Assembly (NCBI RefSeq): GCF_000518245.1
Contig: NZ_KI912403.1
Coordinates: 499,112-563,111 of the forward strand
DNA length: 64,000 bases
Origin: Brachyspira alvinipulli ATCC 51933
GTDB lineage: Bacteria; Spirochaetota; Brachyspiria; Brachyspirales; Brachyspiraceae
Reading direction: 5' to 3'
Position 1 is the stretch's first letter; each line of letters opens with the position of its first letter. A program made the position numbers and the translations under genes. The notes below the pieces were generated by a model. That model made no database searches, was not told the DNA's origin, and was given only the letters and a program-made list of their open reading frames with translations. This document shows positions 61,307 to 64,000 of this stretch, one piece after another.

Positions 61307-62971
61307 ATGAAGGCAGTTCTTTCTCTTATTTCTATTTTTATTTTAATGATTGCTATAATTTCCTGCGGTGGCGGAAACAAAGAAACAGCAGAAAATACTC
61401 AAACTAATCAAACAGAAACTAATCAAGTATATATTAATCCAACAACTACAAACAATAATAATACAGATATTGATATTAACTTTGATACAACTAAATATAC
61501 CAATGAATATATTAAAGGTACAGAAATGGATCCTATACCTACAGGATATAGCAAAATAGATGAAATACTTAATGAATATAAATATAAAGCACCAATATAC
61601 GAAATATCAAAATTATTAGCAGAGGAAGGACTAGAAGGAAAAATTACTGAAATGACAAATTTTGGTGATAAATACATATATAAAGATTCTACTTCTTTGT
61701 TTTTGGCAGTACAATTCGGATATAATGATTTAGCAAAAGAGCTTATAAAAGAAGGTGCTGATGTTAATGCCAGAGCAAGCGGTATGGAAACAGAAACAGA
61801 AGGCGGTCTTGATATGCTTTACTATGCTGTTAGAAATAATAATCCTGAAATGACTAAAATCTTAATTGATAAAGGACTTGATAAAAATAGAGATTATGGT
61901 TATGAATATTCTACTTATTTGACAGATATTGCTATCGGCAACAACAATCTTGATATACTTAAACTTCTTGTAAAAAGAGGAGATTCAAAAGAAACTTTAA
62001 TTCCTTATGCAGTAAGAGGAAATAACATAGAAATGGTTAAATATTTATTATCTATAGGACAAGATATAGATGCACAAATATTTTTTGACGGTTTTTGGGT
62101 TGATTCTCCTTTGAAAGTAGCTGCTGAAAACGGCTATGTAGAAATGGCTAAATTTTTAATTGATGAAGGAGCAAATTTAAACTCAGCTGATGATTATATG
62201 CTTTATGCATATAATAATTATGATATAACTAAATTATTAGTAGATAATGATGTTTTTAATCTTAATACTAATACAACTAGAGAACAAGCTATAAAATTAG
62301 TACAAGAGGGCAAATATTATGAAATAGAAAAATTATTATCAAGCGAAGATTCAAATAATATAGACGGATATGATGAATTAATGAATGCTATATCTAAAGG
62401 CGATATGAAAGCATTAGAAAAACTTATAAAAGATGATACTGATTTAAATAAACAATATGATAAGATAACTCCTCTTGGTTTAGCTGCTGCTAGAAATGAT
62501 AAAGAGATGGTTAAATTCTTAGTAGAAAAGGGTGCTGATATAAATTTAGAAGACGGATACGGATATACTCCTTTAATAATAGCAATGAAGTATCGTAATA
62601 TTGGTTTAGTTAAAGATATTATTGATTTGAAGCCGGATTTAAATGCTATATGTTCAGCAACAGGAGATACTCCTTTAACATATTTAGTAGATAAAGTGAA
62701 ATTTGGATCAGATATTTGTTATTATTTGATAAAAAATGGTGCTGATGTAAATAAAAAAAATAATAACGGAGATACTCCATTAATAGTTTCCGTACAAAAT
62801 TTTATTTTAAGTTATGGTATGTTAGGAGTTCTTATAAATATGGGTGCTGATTATAACATTAAAAACAAAGAAGGAAAAACAGCTATGGATATTGTTATAG
62901 AAAAAGATGACAAAGCAACGCTTTATCATTTAAATAATCCTGACGATTTAGAATACTATCTTACTATATAA
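61307..62971 (+). CDS. Ankyrin-repeat lipoprotein
   Basis: The 554-residue product has a lipoprotein signal (lipobox ISC, Cys20) and an Asn/Thr-rich linker to about 75. From about 125 to the end it has around ten ankyrin repeats of about 33 residues with the usual TPL-x-x-A and LI-x-x-GAD elements, for example ITPLGLAAARNDKEMVKFLVEKGADIN and GYTPLIIAMKYRNIGLVKDI. Ankyrin repeats bind proteins, and on a lipoprotein they would face the periplasm or surface. GAGGG precedes the ATG. A terminator follows. It is divergent from the DUF368 gene. Binding partner unknown. Confidence 0.88.
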   Translation: MKAVLSLISIFILMIAIISCGGGNKETAENTQTNQTETNQVYINPTTTNNNNTDIDINFDTTKYTNEYIKGTEMDPIPTGYSKIDEILNEYKYKAPIYEISKLLAEEGLEGKITEMTNFGDKYIYKDSTSLFLAVQFGYNDLAKELIKEGADVNARASGMETETEGGLDMLYYAVRNNNPEMTKILIDKGLDKNRDYGYEYSTYLTDIAIGNNNLDILKLLVKRGDSKETLIPYAVRGNNIEMVKYLLSIGQDIDAQIFFDGFWVDSPLKVAAENGYVEMAKFLIDEGANLNSADDYMLYAYNNYDITKLLVDNDVFNLNTNTTREQAIKLVQEGKYYEIEKLLSSEDSNNIDGYDELMNAISKGDMKALEKLIKDDTDLNKQYDKITPLGLAAARNDKEMVKFLVEKGADINLEDGYGYTPLIIAMKYRNIGLVKDIIDLKPDLNAICSATGDTPLTYLVDKVKFGSDICYYLIKNGADVNKKNNNGDTPLIVSVQNFILSYGMLGVLINMGADYNIKNKEGKTAMDIVIEKDDKATLYHLNNPDDLEYYLTI

Positions 62972-62986
62972 AAAATAATAAAATAC

Positions 62987-63017
62987 AAAGTGCATGCATT
63001 ATATATGTATGCACTTT
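62987..63017 (+). terminator. Rho-independent terminator of the ankyrin gene
   Basis: Stem AAAGTGCATGCA (62987-62998) pairs with TGTATGCACTTT (63006-63017) with one G-T, followed by TTT. Confidence 0.85.
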
Positions 63018-63081
63018 TTTAATATTTTGCAGCCATTATTAAATTATAAGCGATAGCCTCTTTCTATAAAAACAACAAATA

Positions 63082-63109
63082 TTTACTTTTATTTTCTTTT
63101 TGTTATAAT
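63082..63109 (+). promoter_or_regulatory. Promoter of the second Rpn gene, probably leaderless
   Basis: TATAAT at 63104-63109 is 6 bases before the ATG at 63116, so the transcript should begin at or next to the start codon. The -35 box is weaker (TTTACT, 63082-63087, 16 bases away). No ribosome-binding site is seen. Confidence 0.55.
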
Positions 63110-63115
63110 TTTCTT

Positions 63116-63721
63116 ATGAGAAATATTAACAGAATGAACGATTACTTTGTGCGTTATCTTTTAGGCTCCATAGGTAATGAAGACATACTAGAAAATATAG
63201 TTAATTGCGTTCTCAGAGATTCTGGTTTCGAAGAAGTTTATAATTTAGAAATAATTAATCCACATAATCTGCCTGAAAACATTAATTTAAAAGAGTCGGT
63301 TCTTGATGTTAAAGCAATTACTAAAGATAAGAAAAAAATTATTATAGAAATACAATTATCTGGAAATATAGATTTTGTCAAAAGAATATACTATTATATA
63401 TCAAAAAATATTGTTAGTGAATTAAATGAAAATGAGTCTTATGATATTATTAGTCAGGTAATAAGCATCAATTTTGTTAATTTTAATATGGACTTTGGAG
63501 ATGAAGGTAAAGCTCATAGGTGTTTTAAATTAATAGATACACAAAATAATAATGTTGCATTAGATATCATTCAAATGCATATAATAGAAATACCAAGATT
63601 TATAACAATACTAAATAATTCAAATACAGATGATATTAAAAGAAATCAAATATTATCTTGGATAGAGTTTTTCACTATTAAAGATTTAGAAAATGTTAAA
63701 GAAAAAATTAAAGGAGGTTAA
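63116..63721 (+). CDS. Rpn-family PD-(D/E)XK nuclease core, second locus
   Basis: The 201-residue product is the Rpn nuclease domain: NRMNDYFVRYLLGSIGNEDI at the start, the active-site strand ESVLDVKAITKDKKKIIIEIQLSG near 62-85 (D in LDVKA and E-x-Q in IEIQL), then YYISKNIVSELNENESYDIISQVISI and a HIIEIPRFI segment. The frame ends with KEKIKGG and TAA at 63719. A one-base change at the GGAGG would continue it into the downstream frame (KEKIKEVNHIMPKVIDKYERF), as in the first locus. It therefore appears to be the nuclease half of a split gene. Rpn nucleases cut DNA and can act in phage defence. Confidence 0.75.
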   Translation: MRNINRMNDYFVRYLLGSIGNEDILENIVNCVLRDSGFEEVYNLEIINPHNLPENINLKESVLDVKAITKDKKKIIIEIQLSGNIDFVKRIYYYISKNIVSELNENESYDIISQVISINFVNFNMDFGDEGKAHRCFKLIDTQNNNVALDIIQMHIIEIPRFITILNNSNTDDIKRNQILSWIEFFTIKDLENVKEKIKGG

Positions 63722-63728
63722 CCACATT

Positions 63729-63977
63729 ATGCCTAAAGTAATAGATAAATATGAGAGATTTATATCAAGTGAGGAAGAAATGGAAGTTTATAATGCCAGA
63801 GATGCTTTTTTATATGGTCAAAGTTTAATGCTTAAAAGAGAGAGAGAAGAAGGTATTAAAGAAGGTATTAAAGAAAATCAAATATTAACAGCTAAAAATA
63901 TGAAAAATAAAAATATGGATATTAATCTTATTAGCGAATTAACAGGATTGAATATAGAAGAAATAAAAAACTTGTGA
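63729..63977 (+). CDS. C-terminal Rpn protein with own ribosome-binding site
   Basis: The 82-residue product (MPKVIDKYERFISSEEEMEV start) has a perfect AAAGGAGG (63710-63717) 11 bases before its ATG, so it should be well translated. It holds the Rpn C-terminal region: NARDAFLYGQSLMLKREREEGIKEGIKEN, then KNMKNKNMDINLISELTGLNIEEIKNL. This corresponds to the small intragenic Rpn proteins that act as antitoxins in characterised systems. Here it is a separate frame, 7 bases after the nuclease stop, because of a one-base frame change. It is the best candidate antitoxin in the window. Role is inference. Confidence 0.65.
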   Translation: MPKVIDKYERFISSEEEMEVYNARDAFLYGQSLMLKREREEGIKEGIKENQILTAKNMKNKNMDINLISELTGLNIEEIKNL

Positions 63978-63984
63978 GTACCTG

Positions 63985-64000
63985 ACATTCGTTAGAATGG
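63985..64000. repeat. Start of an inverted repeat at the window edge
   Basis: CATTC-GTTA-GAATG near 63986-63999 forms a small stem. It may be the first part of a terminator or repeat element cut off by the window end. Confidence 0.3.

Noticed and set aside
63693..63728. ATG at 63693 as the start of the C-terminal Rpn frame
   Set aside because: It lies within the nuclease gene without a ribosome-binding site. The ATG at 63729 follows AAAGGAGG.
1..64000. tRNA or rRNA genes
   Set aside because: I looked for GTTCGAATC-type T-arms and cloverleaf structures and saw none.
1..64000. CRISPR array or complete insertion sequence
   Set aside because: No regularly spaced repeats and no transposase with terminal repeats. 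The Rpn genes are sometimes annotated as transposases but lack transposon ends here.

Overview
The window looks like chromosomal sequence of an anaerobic spirochaete, most probably Brachyspira. This is inferred from the very AT-rich composition, a periplasmic flagellar sheath protein (FlaA), many short lipoproteins with SC-type lipoboxes, LolA-type outer-membrane lipoprotein trafficking, a pyruvate phosphate dikinase, ankyrin-repeat lipoproteins and Rpn-type PD-(D/E)XK genes. I see no rRNA, tRNA, CRISPR array, complete insertion sequence or prophage. Most of the window is densely packed housekeeping and envelope genes.

Layout. 0-9.5 kb: an outer-membrane barrel protein, a roughly 690-base gene-poor gap, a methyltransferase, a zinc-type ABC operon (znuA-znuC-znuB) behind a perfect 18-bp dyad over its promoter, twin META-domain lipoproteins joined to an ABC permease/ATPase pair, an Na+-coupled (SNF) transporter and an OmpA-like protein. 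9.6-16.5 kb: pyruvate phosphate dikinase with an added Lys/Ala-rich tail, a PHP phosphatase, a lipoprotein, MscS and an aldo/keto reductase. 16.5-21.3 kb: a glycan block (GT11 fucosyltransferase-like, a second transferase-like protein, GalT, a GT2 protein). 21.4-27.3 kb: cmk-rpsA, a GT28 glycolipid synthase and FecCD/FecE iron-type ABC genes. 27.4-32.5 kb: a small Bfd-like ferredoxin, nifU-nifS, then an M20 amidohydrolase with two membrane proteins that together resemble an uptake/hydrolysis unit.

32.7-43.4 kb: a nuclease lipoprotein, then a long minus-strand series. It holds proteostasis and stress genes (rimO, an atypical ClpX with a long N-terminal extension, an ECF sigma factor with a probable anti-sigma partner, clpC), a PD-(D/E)XK nuclease pair next to a GC-rich repeat, a RodZ-like protein and LolA. 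43.7-57.6 kb: a STAS-like pair, a rhodanese lipoprotein, a frameshifted small lipoprotein, an EamA transporter, nth, tpiA, an isochorismatase-like hydrolase, flaA, an SDH/SppA-like protease with a phosphoesterase, a heptosyltransferase group and ftsA.

57.7-64.0 kb is the most accessory part. Two Rpn-family nuclease genes are both split at the same point between the nuclease core and the C-terminal Gly/Glu repeat region. One split is in an A9 tract. At the other, a consensus Shine-Dalgarno sequence precedes a separate C-terminal reading frame. Both genes have a -10 box so close to the start codon that their mRNAs are probably leaderless, and one carries a GC-rich in-frame palindromic insert. 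A nonsense-interrupted gene, a DUF368 transporter and an ankyrin lipoprotein lie between them. This region is the best candidate for a little-described system, because small intragenic C-terminal Rpn proteins are known antitoxins of Rpn nucleases in other bacteria.
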